Source of the DNA: Dehalococcoidales bacterium
GTDB lineage: Bacteria; Chloroflexota; Dehalococcoidia; Dehalococcoidales; RBG-16-60-22
NCBI GenBank assembly: GCA_016783105.1
Contig: JADHXF010000081.1
Coordinates: 1 to 5,700, forward strand
Length of the DNA: 5,700 nt
Reading direction: 5' to 3'
The position numbers were made by a program, and so were the translations under genes. Shown one piece after another: positions 1 to 4,686 of this stretch; within the stretch, counting starts at the first letter, position 1; each line of letters opens with the position of its first letter. The notes below the pieces were generated by a model. It had not been told where the DNA came from. It saw nothing but the letters and a program-made list of their open reading frames with translations, and searched no databases.

Positions 1-31
1 GGCAACCGCTTTCCGCCCTAGTTACCTTGCC

Positions 32-61
32 ATTGTAGCAGCTTTTAAAAGTTCTTGTCAA
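32..61 (-). promoter_or_regulatory. Sigma70-like promoter reading off the left edge
   Basis: On the minus strand, a perfect -35 hexamer TTGACA (complement of 56-61) is followed after 18 bases by TACAAT (complement of 32-37), which matches five of six -10 positions. Transcription would start near position 25 and run leftward out of the window. No start codon lies between the predicted start and the edge, so the gene it serves is not visible. The leader from about 31 to 1 begins GGCAA and ends TTGCC, a 5-bp end pairing that could close a short hairpin. A second TTGACA lies 12 bases upstream (complement of 68-73). This promoter is independent of the por/tRNA block, whose last gene ends at 235. 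Confidence 0.6.
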
Positions 62-74
62 TAGTAATGTCAAT
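56..74. repeat. Short direct repeat TGTCAAT x2, 12-bp period
   Basis: TGTCAAT occurs at 56-62 and again at 68-74, separated by five bases. The period of about 12 bp is close to, but not exactly, one helical turn. On the minus strand the copies carry two TTGACA hexamers. The inner copy serves as the -35 of the left-edge promoter. The outer copy has no good -10 at 17-18 bases. It could be a redundant -35, a regulator half-site or chance. Confidence 0.4.
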
Positions 75-101
75 TAAAATAGGGAATTCGCTAAAGGCGC
101 G

Positions 102-203
102 ATGACATGGGGCTATGAGACAGTGGTTTTCCTGGAGGGTGATGGTATCATCAATAAAGCGATAAACGGCCTTTACGATGTCGAATGTGGCGCTCCAAAT
201 TAG
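102..203 (+). CDS. Possible 33-codon small ORF, function unknown
   Basis: An ATG at 102 opens a 33-codon frame ending in TAG at 201-203. A weak purine stretch, AAAGG, lies at 93-97, four bases before the ATG. The product has a hydrophobic VVFLEGDGII stretch in its first half and an ENDING like GLYDVECGAPN. There is no signal peptide or membrane helix, and I recognise no family. The frame is open only back to a stop at 75-77, so it is not an obvious fragment of a longer gene. TAAAAT at 75-80 could be a -10, but no good -35 accompanies it. It may be a real small protein, a gene remnant or chance. It is listed because nothing else fills the stretch between the left-edge promoter and tRNA-Pro. 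Confidence 0.18.
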   Translation: MTWGYETVVFLEGDGIINKAINGLYDVECGAPN

Positions 204-217
204 GAAATTGCAATGGT

Positions 218-231
218 AAAACCCTGGCGGG
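218..231 (-). terminator. Weak terminator-like element after tRNA-Pro
   Basis: Directly downstream of the tRNA-Pro CCA end, the minus strand reads CCCGCCAGGGTTTT. This is a 3-bp CCC/GGG stem with a four-base loop and a four-T run. The stem is very short for an intrinsic terminator. Its position right after the last gene of the block, just before the strand falls silent, is suggestive. No better candidate exists between 1 and 234. Confidence 0.22.
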
Positions 232-234
232 AAA

Positions 235-312
235 TGGTCGGGGTGAGAGGATTTGAACCTCCGACCTCATGGTCCCAAACCATGCGCGCTAACCGGACTG
301 CGCCACACCCCG
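235..312 (-). tRNA. tRNA-Pro (anticodon UGG), CCA encoded
   Basis: Read on the minus strand, this folds into a complete cloverleaf. The 7-bp acceptor is CGGGGTG/CACCCCG, the D stem GCGC/GCGC, and the anticodon stem CATGG/CCATG around the loop TTTGGGA. The variable loop has five bases, and the T arm is GGAGG-TTCAAAT-CCTCT with one G-U pair. The loop gives anticodon UGG, so the tRNA reads proline CCN codons. The discriminator is A (complement of 238) and the terminal CCA is genomically encoded (complement of 235-237). The C1-G72 start of the acceptor is typical of bacterial tRNA-Pro. It lies 23 bases after the porB stop on the same strand, so it could ride on the por transcript or use its own promoter (see 321-348). 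Confidence 0.96.
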
Positions 313-320
313 CCATTACA

Positions 321-348
321 ATATTACCATAATGGTTATTCTGGGGAA
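321..348 (-). promoter_or_regulatory. Possible extended -10 promoter for tRNA-Pro
   Basis: On the minus strand TGGTAATAT (complement of 321-329) forms an extended -10 element, TG-n-TAATAT, ending 8 bases before the tRNA-Pro 5' end. The -35 is poor: TTCCCC (complement of 343-348) at 16 bases matches three of six positions and sits inside the last codons of porB. The same octamer GGTAATAT precedes the tRNA-Arg gene at a similar distance, which favours a real tRNA promoter. The same short gap also holds CCATTA...TAATGG, a 6-bp inverted repeat spanning exactly 313-335. Confidence 0.35.
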
Positions 349-1280
349 GCTTCCCCGCCTGACTTGCCGGACAGCTCCGCCAGCTTGTTATATTCCCGGG
401 TTACCCTTTCCTGTATCTCTTTAATAGTGTTCTCCGTCAGGTGGCGGAACCGACCCTGTGTCTTGAGGTAATTCTCCACCGGTTCCAGCTTGGTCAGGCT
501 CAGGCTCAGCTTGTACCGGCCGTTTTCAACTTCATACAGCGGGAAGATTCCGGTTCTTATCGCCAATCGTCCGACCTTAATGGCGTCGTCAGTTGGGCAA
601 CGCCAGCCGGTGGGACAGGCAGATAGTATATGTATATAGGCTGGACCGGGGGTTTCTACCGCCTTGGTAACCTTTTTCATCAGGTCGCGGTGGTAGCTGG
701 TGCAGGCCGTAGCCACATAGGGTATGTCATGAGCCGCTGCAATTGCGGGCATATTCTTCTTCCAGGTTATCTGTCCCAGGCTTTCTTTGCCGGCCGGTGA
801 AGTGGTTGTCGAAGCTCCATAAGGCGTGGCCGAAGACCTCTGGATGCCGGTGTTCATGTACGCTTCGTTATCCAGGCAGATGTAGACGAAGTCGTGTCCC
901 CTCTCCAGCGCTCCCGACAGGGCTTGCAGGCCAATATCACTGGTGCCGCCGTCTCCGGCAAAAGCCACGATTTTTATGTTGCGCTCCGGGATTTTCCCCT
1001 TCTTCTCCATTGCCTTCAGGCCGGCTTCAGCTCCGGAAGCTACCGCGGCAGCGTTTTCAAACAGGGTATGGATCCAGGGAATGCGCCAGGAAGTGTAAGG
1101 GAACGGTGAGGCTATCACCTCCATGCAGCCGGTTGCGTTCACGATAATCGCATTATTGCCAATGGCTTTGGCCGCCAGCCTGACCGCCAGAGCTTCACCG
1201 CAGCCGCTACAGGCACGGTGGCCGGGGGCAAAGGGCTCCAACTCGGTGATTTTGCCGGGTCCATGTACTGCTGTTGCCAT
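336..1280 (-). CDS. porB: Pyruvate:ferredoxin oxidoreductase, beta subunit
   Basis: This 314-residue subunit binds thiamine diphosphate (TPP) and one [4Fe-4S] cluster. It decarboxylates pyruvate with the alpha subunit and passes electrons to the delta ferredoxin. The Mg-TPP site is visible as GDGG at 109-112 followed by DNEAYMNTG at 137-145, the usual spacing. Cluster ligands are C24 and C27 in [11 protein letters not shown]52 in ATGCMEV and C222 in SACPTGW. The length is usual for split PORs. The last 40 or so residues are a charged, probably helical tail. The ATG at 1280 lies two bases after the porA stop, with GAGGGAA (complement of 1286-1292) as a modest ribosome site, so translation is probably coupled to porA. 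The pattern of the [10 protein letters not shown] and NTGIQRS regions favours pyruvate over other 2-oxoacids. The protein is cytoplasmic. Confidence 0.95.
   Translation of the reverse strand: MATAVHGPGKITELEPFAPGHRACSGCGEALAVRLAAKAIGNNAIIVNATGCMEVIASPFPYTSWRIPWIHTLFENAAAVASGAEAGLKAMEKKGKIPERNIKIVAFAGDGGTSDIGLQALSGALERGHDFVYICLDNEAYMNTGIQRSSATPYGASTTTSPAGKESLGQITWKKNMPAIAAAHDIPYVATACTSYHRDLMKKVTKAVETPGPAYIHILSACPTGWRCPTDDAIKVGRLAIRTGIFPLYEVENGRYKLSLSLTKLEPVENYLKTQGRFRHLTENTIKEIQERVTREYNKLAELSGKSGGEASPE
343..356. repeat. Perfect 14-bp palindrome in the porB 3' end
   Basis: GGGGAAGCTTCCCC reads the same on both strands and lies in the last codons of porB (Gly-Glu-Ala-Ser-Pro region). As RNA it could form a 5-bp GGGGA/UCCCC stem with a four-base loop. 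No T run follows on the minus strand, so it is not a classical intrinsic terminator. It could pause polymerase, protect the mRNA end or guide cleavage between the por message and tRNA-Pro. It may also be a by-product of codon choice. Confidence 0.5.
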
Positions 1281-1282
1281 TT

Positions 1283-2458
1283 TTATTCCCTCACTCCATA
1301 GATTTCAAACTCTCGTTCGCTTCCCGTCCGGGCGATTTCGATGCCGCGGTTTATCATTTCCTCGAAACCGGCCATGGAGATATCCCTGCCACCCAGGCCA
1401 CCCACGAAGCCTATGACCTGCGGTCGCTTCTCTTCAGCGTAAAGGGCTGCCTTTATCTCGGAGCAGACCGGTCCGCCCGGGCCGCCAAAGGAAACGGCTC
1501 TATCCAGTACGATTAGTACATCGATGTCTTTTACCACTTTGCGGAGTTCTTCGTACGGGAACGGACGCCACAGGCGCAGCTTGAGCAGGCCTATTTCCTT
1601 GCCGTCATCTCTCATTTTGTCCACGGCTACCATTGCCGTTTCACTGTAGCTGCCCATCGTCAGCAGCAGAACTTTAGCGCCATCGGTCTGGTATTTCTCT
1701 ATCGGCGAGTAGGTACGACCGAAAGCTTTGCCGAACTCTTGCCAGACTTCCAGCACAACATCTTTTGCTTTTTCCAGGTTTATTTCCTGCGCCCATTTCA
1801 CCTCGGTGTAGATGAAAGGTGAGCCCAAGGCGCCCATGGTGACCGGCTTCTCCGGGTCCAGTGGCAGCGGGTATTTAAAGGGCGGCAGGAATCGGTCCAC
1901 ATCTTTTTTCTCCGGCAGCTCAATCGGCTCGATAACGTGGGTCAGGGCAAACCCGTCAAGGTGAACCATTACCGGTAGCAATACCCTTTTATCTTCGCCG
2001 ATGCGGAAACCGCAGATGACATTGTCAACTGCTTCCTGCCCGTTTTCCACGAATATCTGAATCCAGCCGGTGTCTCGAACTGCCATGGCATCGGAGTGGT
2101 CACCCCAGATGCTTATGGGTGCGGAGAGGGCACGATTGGCCACCGTCATGACCATGGGATACCGCATCGCTGAGGCGACATAGAGAACTTCATGCATCAG
2201 CTCCAGCCCCTGAGCGGCGGTGGCGGTAAAAGTCCTGGCGCCCACGGCTGAAGAACCCAAACAGGCACTCATCGCCGAATGCTCTGACTCCACCGGAATA
2301 TAGGCGGCTTTTAATTCACCGTTAGCCACCAGCTCTGCCAGGTGCTCCACGATATGCGTCTGAGGGGTAATCGGGTAAGCGGATACGACATCAACATCGG
2401 ACAGCATGGCGGCGTCAGCAACAGCGATTGATACTTCCAGCCCTTCCCTTTTTGCCAT
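1283..2458 (-). CDS. porA: Pyruvate:ferredoxin oxidoreductase, alpha subunit
   Basis: This 391-residue subunit supplies the pyrimidine-binding and substrate-binding part of the TPP active site. The N-terminal POR_N domain covers roughly residues 15-235. It contains [11 protein letters not shown] at 28-38, where T31 matches the conserved threonine that contacts the pyruvate carboxylate. It also contains VESEHSA at 56-62, with E59 the likely glutamate activating the cofactor, and [13 protein letters not shown] at 108-120. A second domain at about 260-360 carries the [14 protein letters not shown] segment typical of the alpha C-terminus. The YPITPQT form points to a POR rather than a 2-oxoglutarate or isovalerate enzyme. 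The length is normal and the frame intact. The ATG shares its A with the porD stop (TAATG), and GAGGAGG (complement of 2466-2472) lies 7 bases before it, so start choice is firm and coupling likely. Confidence 0.95.
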   Translation of the reverse strand: MAKREGLEVSIAVADAAMLSDVDVVSAYPITPQTHIVEHLAELVANGELKAAYIPVESEHSAMSACLGSSAVGARTFTATAAQGLELMHEVLYVASAMRYPMVMTVANRALSAPISIWGDHSDAMAVRDTGWIQIFVENGQEAVDNVICGFRIGEDKRVLLPVMVHLDGFALTHVIEPIELPEKKDVDRFLPPFKYPLPLDPEKPVTMGALGSPFIYTEVKWAQEINLEKAKDVVLEVWQEFGKAFGRTYSPIEKYQTDGAKVLLLTMGSYSETAMVAVDKMRDDGKEIGLLKLRLWRPFPYEELRKVVKDIDVLIVLDRAVSFGGPGGPVCSEIKAALYAEEKRPQVIGFVGGLGGRDISMAGFEEMINRGIEIARTGSEREFEIYGVRE

Positions 2459-2472
2459 TATTTAGCCTCCTC
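2456..2472 (-). promoter_or_regulatory. Strong ribosome site and TAATG junction, porD/porA
   Basis: On the minus strand GAGGAGG sits seven bases before the porA ATG, inside the last codons of porD. The porD stop and porA start overlap by one base as TAATG. Ribosomes ending porD can restart on porA directly, which would help keep delta and alpha subunits in equal amounts. Confidence 0.75.
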
Positions 2473-2775
2473 AACCATGGTGATTGCGTCCTTGGGGCAT
2501 TCCGTGGCGCAAATCCCACAGCCTTTGCAATAGAATAAATCGGGCAAGAAATAGCCGTCCGAGTCCTTGGCGATACATCCCTCGGGACAGTAGAAATAAC
2601 AGAGGGTGCATTTATTGCACTTATCGAGGTCGACTATAGGGCGGCGCGACTTCCAGTCACCGGTTCTGACTTCATCGGAGTTGCCCGGTTCGGTGATGAA
2701 GCAGCCTATTTCTATTTCTTTCCAGCCGAGTTCGCCTTTGGCACTCGGTTTTCTCTTTGTTTCTGCCTTGGCCAT
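2458..2775 (-). CDS. porD: Pyruvate:ferredoxin oxidoreductase, delta (2x[4Fe-4S]) subunit
   Basis: This 105-residue bacterial-type ferredoxin subunit carries electrons from the TPP site and beta-subunit cluster to free ferredoxin. Two cluster motifs of the form Cx2Cx2Cx3CP are complete: C53, C56, C59 and C63, then C83, C86, C89 and C93. The crossed ligand pattern gives two [4Fe-4S] centres. The segment RTGDWKSRRPIVDLDKC (37-53) is the signature of PorD, distinguishing it from ordinary ferredoxins. The first 15 residues are rich in Lys and Ala and look disordered. The ATG at 2775 comes 6 bases after the porG stop, with AGGAG (complement of 2787-2791) overlapping the porG end at a somewhat long 11-base spacing. 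No nearer alternative start with a better ribosome site was seen. C25 and C67 are extra cysteines outside the cluster motifs. Confidence 0.94.
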   Translation of the reverse strand: MAKAETKRKPSAKGELGWKEIEIGCFITEPGNSDEVRTGDWKSRRPIVDLDKCNKCTLCYFYCPEGCIAKDSDGYFLPDLFYCKGCGICATECPKDAITMVEEAK

Positions 2776-2781
2776 TTTCAG

Positions 2782-3348
2782 CTACTCTCCTATTTTCGTT
2801 TCCTTAACTGCGCGTTCCATTGCCTTGAAATTGCGTTCTCCCAGGCGACCAAAGCGTTTCTCCAGAGGTTCCTTTACCGATTCCGGAGAAATGACGCCGG
2901 TCGCTTTTATCATGGCCCCGATCATTGTTGTGTTGACGATATTAACTCCCAGTGTCTCCTGGGCTATGGTATCGGCATCCACGAGGGCCAGCCTGGCATC
3001 GATGCCGAAATCCTTTTTTACCTGTTCCGCGGTTTTTCTGGTGTTGATGATGACCGTGCCGCCTTTCTTTAACCCTGATGTTGCATCCAGAATAGATAAA
3101 AGACTGGGGTCCATAATCAAGACCACATCAGGCTGGTCCACCTCCGCCCGGCTCCGGATGGGTTCATCCGGGTTGATTCGATTGAAGGCCAGAACCGGGG
3201 CTCCCCTTCTTTCCGGAGAGAAACTGGGGAATGCCTGGGCATATTTGCCCTCGCTGATGGCCGCCTGGGCTACCAGTTCCGCCGAGGTGACCGCCCCCTG
3301 ACCTCCACGACCGTGCCATCTGATTTCGGTGAGTTTATTATTCGTCAT
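2782..3348 (-). CDS. porG: Pyruvate:ferredoxin oxidoreductase, gamma subunit
   Basis: This 188-residue gamma subunit belongs to the 2-oxoacid:ferredoxin oxidoreductase catalytic domain family, whose domain III forms the CoA-side part of the enzyme. EIRWHGRGGQGAVTSAELVA (8-27) holds the GRGGQG loop. KYAQAFPSFSPERRGAPV (35-52) is the second signature and is nearly invariant in POR gamma chains. A Rossmann-like DVVLIMDPSLL stretch follows in mid-protein. The length is typical. The ATG at 3348 has AGGAGA (complement of 3354-3359) five bases upstream. It is the first gene of the por operon and begins only 24 bases after the 3' end of tRNA-Arg, leaving no room for a full separate promoter outside the tRNA. 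It is therefore probably expressed from the tRNA promoter or from one inside the tRNA gene. Confidence 0.94.
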   Translation of the reverse strand: MTNNKLTEIRWHGRGGQGAVTSAELVAQAAISEGKYAQAFPSFSPERRGAPVLAFNRINPDEPIRSRAEVDQPDVVLIMDPSLLSILDATSGLKKGGTVIINTRKTAEQVKKDFGIDARLALVDADTIAQETLGVNIVNTTMIGAMIKATGVISPESVKEPLEKRFGRLGERNFKAMERAVKETKIGE

Positions 3349-3372
3349 CGCACTCTCCTAACTGCATTAAAG

Positions 3373-3445
3373 CGCCCCTGGGGCGACTTGAACGCCCGCC
3401 CCCAGCTCCGGAGGCTGGTGCTCTGTCCAACTGAGCTACAGGGGC
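3373..3445 (-). tRNA. tRNA-Arg (anticodon CCG), no encoded CCA
   Basis: The minus strand folds into a full cloverleaf. The acceptor is GCCCCTG/CAGGGGC, the D stem GCTC/GAGC, and the anticodon stem CCAGC/GCTGG around the loop CTCCGGA. The variable loop has four bases, and the T arm is GGGCG-TTCAAGT-CGCCC with all five pairs. The anticodon CCG reads the arginine codon CGG. The discriminator is G (complement of 3373). The next three bases on the minus strand are CTT, so the CCA tail must be added by tRNA nucleotidyltransferase. It lies 24 bases upstream of porG on the same strand with no terminator between. A spurious frame across it would give a VAQLDRAPAS-type peptide, a known artefact of tRNA genes. 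Confidence 0.96.
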
Positions 3446-3452
3446 TGCTAAC

Positions 3453-3482
3453 ATTATATTACCGGGGGTGACTGAAGAGCAA
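3453..3482 (-). promoter_or_regulatory. Promoter for tRNA-Arg and probably porGDAB
   Basis: On the minus strand TTGCTC (complement of 3477-3482) is followed after 18 bases by a perfect TATAAT (complement of 3453-3458). The -10 ends 7 bases before the first base of tRNA-Arg, so transcription would begin at or very near the mature 5' end, leaving almost no leader for RNase P. The -35 matches three to four consensus positions. No terminator separates tRNA-Arg from porG, so this is also the best candidate promoter for the por operon. Confidence 0.6.
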
Positions 3483-3607
3483 GGTAAGAAACAAATCGTT
3501 CGAAACGGGGTAATCTGGCTTTTCTGATGCGAGCGGTTTCCAATCAACAATATCACTTACTCCAAGAGCCGAATTATTATAACCACATTGGTTCAATAAC
3601 GCAAATA

Positions 3608-3636
3608 TTGACATTTAGGCTCGGTATCAATAAAGT
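3608..3636 (+). promoter_or_regulatory. Sigma70-like promoter for the cation exchanger gene
   Basis: A perfect -35 TTGACA at 3608-3613 is followed, after exactly 17 bases, by TAAAGT at 3631-3636, which matches four of six -10 positions. Transcription would start near 3643, giving a leader of about 17 bases that contains the AGGAG ribosome site at 3648-3652. It is divergent from the tRNA-Arg promoter, whose -35 ends about 125 bases to the left. That intervening stretch holds only a short CGTT-CGA-AACG palindrome at 3497-3507. Confidence 0.6.
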
Positions 3637-3647
3637 GAAACTGGCAA

Positions 3648-3662
3648 AGGAGATGCTTTTTG
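3648..3662 (+). promoter_or_regulatory. Ribosome site that fixes a TTG start
   Basis: AGGAG at 3648-3652 is placed 7 bases before the TTG at 3660-3662. The frame is closed by TGA at 3636-3638, and no ATG or GTG lies in frame between that stop and the start of the first membrane helix. The nearby ATG at 3653 touches the AGGAG and is out of frame, ending after six codons at 3671-3673. TTG is therefore the only well-placed start. Confidence 0.7.
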
Positions 3663-4646
3663 GTCTGGGTTAAATTTATCGTCTGCGTCGTTATCATCTT
3701 CATCTCGGGCAGGAAAGTGGCTCGATACGGCGACGTTATTGCCGAAAAAACTGGCCTTGGTGGAGTCTGGATAGGCCTTGTCCTAATTGCGGCGCTGACC
3801 TCGCTGCCCGAGCTTTTCACCGGCATAAGCGCGGTAACTCTGGTCGATGCTCCCGGGCTGACTATCGGCAATCTTCTCGGTGCGAACATGTTCAACCTGT
3901 TCAACCTGGCTCTTCTTGACCTGGTTCACCGCAACAGTTCCGTTTTGACAGCCGTGGGCAAAACCCATCGCCTGACCGGTATTTTCAGCCTGATAATGGT
4001 CCTCTCCATTGCCGGCTTCATATTGATTAGCAGTCGATTTCATACCATGGACATAGGCTGGATTGGCTGGTATACGCCGTTTATTCTTTTGCTGTATTTC
4101 GTTTTCGCCCGCATCTTATACCGTTACGAACAACGCCACCCATCTCTAAAAGAGACGGAATTTGAGTATGCCGATAAGTCTTTAAGACATATCTATCTCT
4201 ATTTTTCAATAGCCGCCGTCTTCATCATAGGTGCTGGTATCTGGCTTCCTTTTATCGGCGATGAGATTGCCGGGGTCTACGGATGGGGGCAGAGCTTTGT
4301 GGGCAGCCTTTTCCTTGCTTTCAGTACCACCCTGCCCGAAATAACCGTTTCCTTTGCCGCCATGAGAATTGGCGCCAAAGACCTGGCCGTAGCCAATCTG
4401 ATTGGCAGTAACCTGTTCAATCTGACCATCATTCCCATTGATGACCTGCTCTACGTTAAAGGGCCGGTACTGGCCGCGGTCTCCGAGACACACCTGGTTA
4501 CCGCTTGCGCGGTGGTGTTCATGACAATCGTCTTCATCATTGGGTTGGGTCGCCGGCACCAGCGTTTTTACCGACTCAGCTGGTGGAACGTTACTCTGAT
4601 TTTGCTTTTCCTTATCGGTGCTTACTACAACTTCCAAATGGCCTAA
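3660..4646 (+). CDS. Sodium/calcium exchanger-like cation antiporter (CaCA superfamily)
   Basis: This 328-residue integral membrane protein has about ten predicted helices. It should exchange Na+ or H+ for Ca2+ or another cation, though the substrate cannot be read from sequence. The two inverted alpha repeats of the family are clear. Alpha-1 (about 34-90) has ALTSLPELFTG with E51, then IGNLLGANMFNLFN at 69-82. Alpha-2 (about 208-265) has FSTTLPEITVS with E227, then VANLIGSNLFNL at 244-255. The paired Pro-Glu residues and Asn-rich turns form the ion sites in this family. A hydrophilic loop at about 155-177, between the halves, has several charged residues. Both alpha-repeat motifs differ from the common GTS-PE/GNVVGSN form. 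Each repeat is followed by Asp (D87; D261 and D262). The length is usual for prokaryotic members. Start is TTG with a strong ribosome site. It appears monocistronic. Confidence 0.88.
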   Translation: MVWVKFIVCVVIIFISGRKVARYGDVIAEKTGLGGVWIGLVLIAALTSLPELFTGISAVTLVDAPGLTIGNLLGANMFNLFNLALLDLVHRNSSVLTAVGKTHRLTGIFSLIMVLSIAGFILISSRFHTMDIGWIGWYTPFILLLYFVFARILYRYEQRHPSLKETEFEYADKSLRHIYLYFSIAAVFIIGAGIWLPFIGDEIAGVYGWGQSFVGSLFLAFSTTLPEITVSFAAMRIGAKDLAVANLIGSNLFNLTIIPIDDLLYVKGPVLAAVSETHLVTACAVVFMTIVFIIGLGRRHQRFYRLSWWNVTLILLFLIGAYYNFQMA

Positions 4647-4686
4647 AGCCTGAAACTAGCTGTATCATCGGGGCAAAAGCTCGCTA
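4647..4686. other. Convergent 40-bp gap without a visible terminator
   Basis: Two genes face each other here, with stop codons ending at 4646 (+) and 4687 (-). Only a 3-bp GGC/GCC hairpin at 4640-4650 and an AGCT pair around 4658-4681 can be seen, neither followed by a T run. ACTTCC at 4630-4635 and GGAAGT at 4694-4699 are inverted copies, but 58 bases apart. Transcription may end by Rho or overlap into the opposing gene. Confidence 0.4.

Noticed and set aside
253..471. 72-codon plus-strand frame over tRNA-Pro and the porB end
   Set aside because: It is antisense to a tRNA and to the well-supported porB; the peptide has no family-like pattern.
2606..3301. 231-codon plus-strand frame antisense to porG/porD
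   Set aside because: The opposite strand encodes two proteins with intact diagnostic motifs; this long frame is a shadow caused by their codon use.
336..3348. 2-oxoglutarate or branched-chain 2-oxoacid oxidoreductase instead of POR
   Set aside because: The four-subunit gamma-delta-alpha-beta set, YPITPQT in alpha and the [13 protein letters not shown] pattern in beta fit pyruvate best; a decisive test would be a tree with characterised POR, VOR and KGOR sequences.
3338..3556. 72-codon minus-strand frame across tRNA-Arg with a VAQLDRAPAS peptide
   Set aside because: This is the familiar false protein obtained by translating a tRNA gene; it runs through the whole cloverleaf and the promoter.
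3783..4043. 86-codon minus-strand frame inside the exchanger
   Set aside because: Antisense shadow of alpha-1; no motifs or start signals.
4206..4637. 143-codon minus-strand frame antisense to the exchanger
   Set aside because: Its low-complexity polar composition mirrors the hydrophobic codons of the real gene; no ribosome site or family motif.
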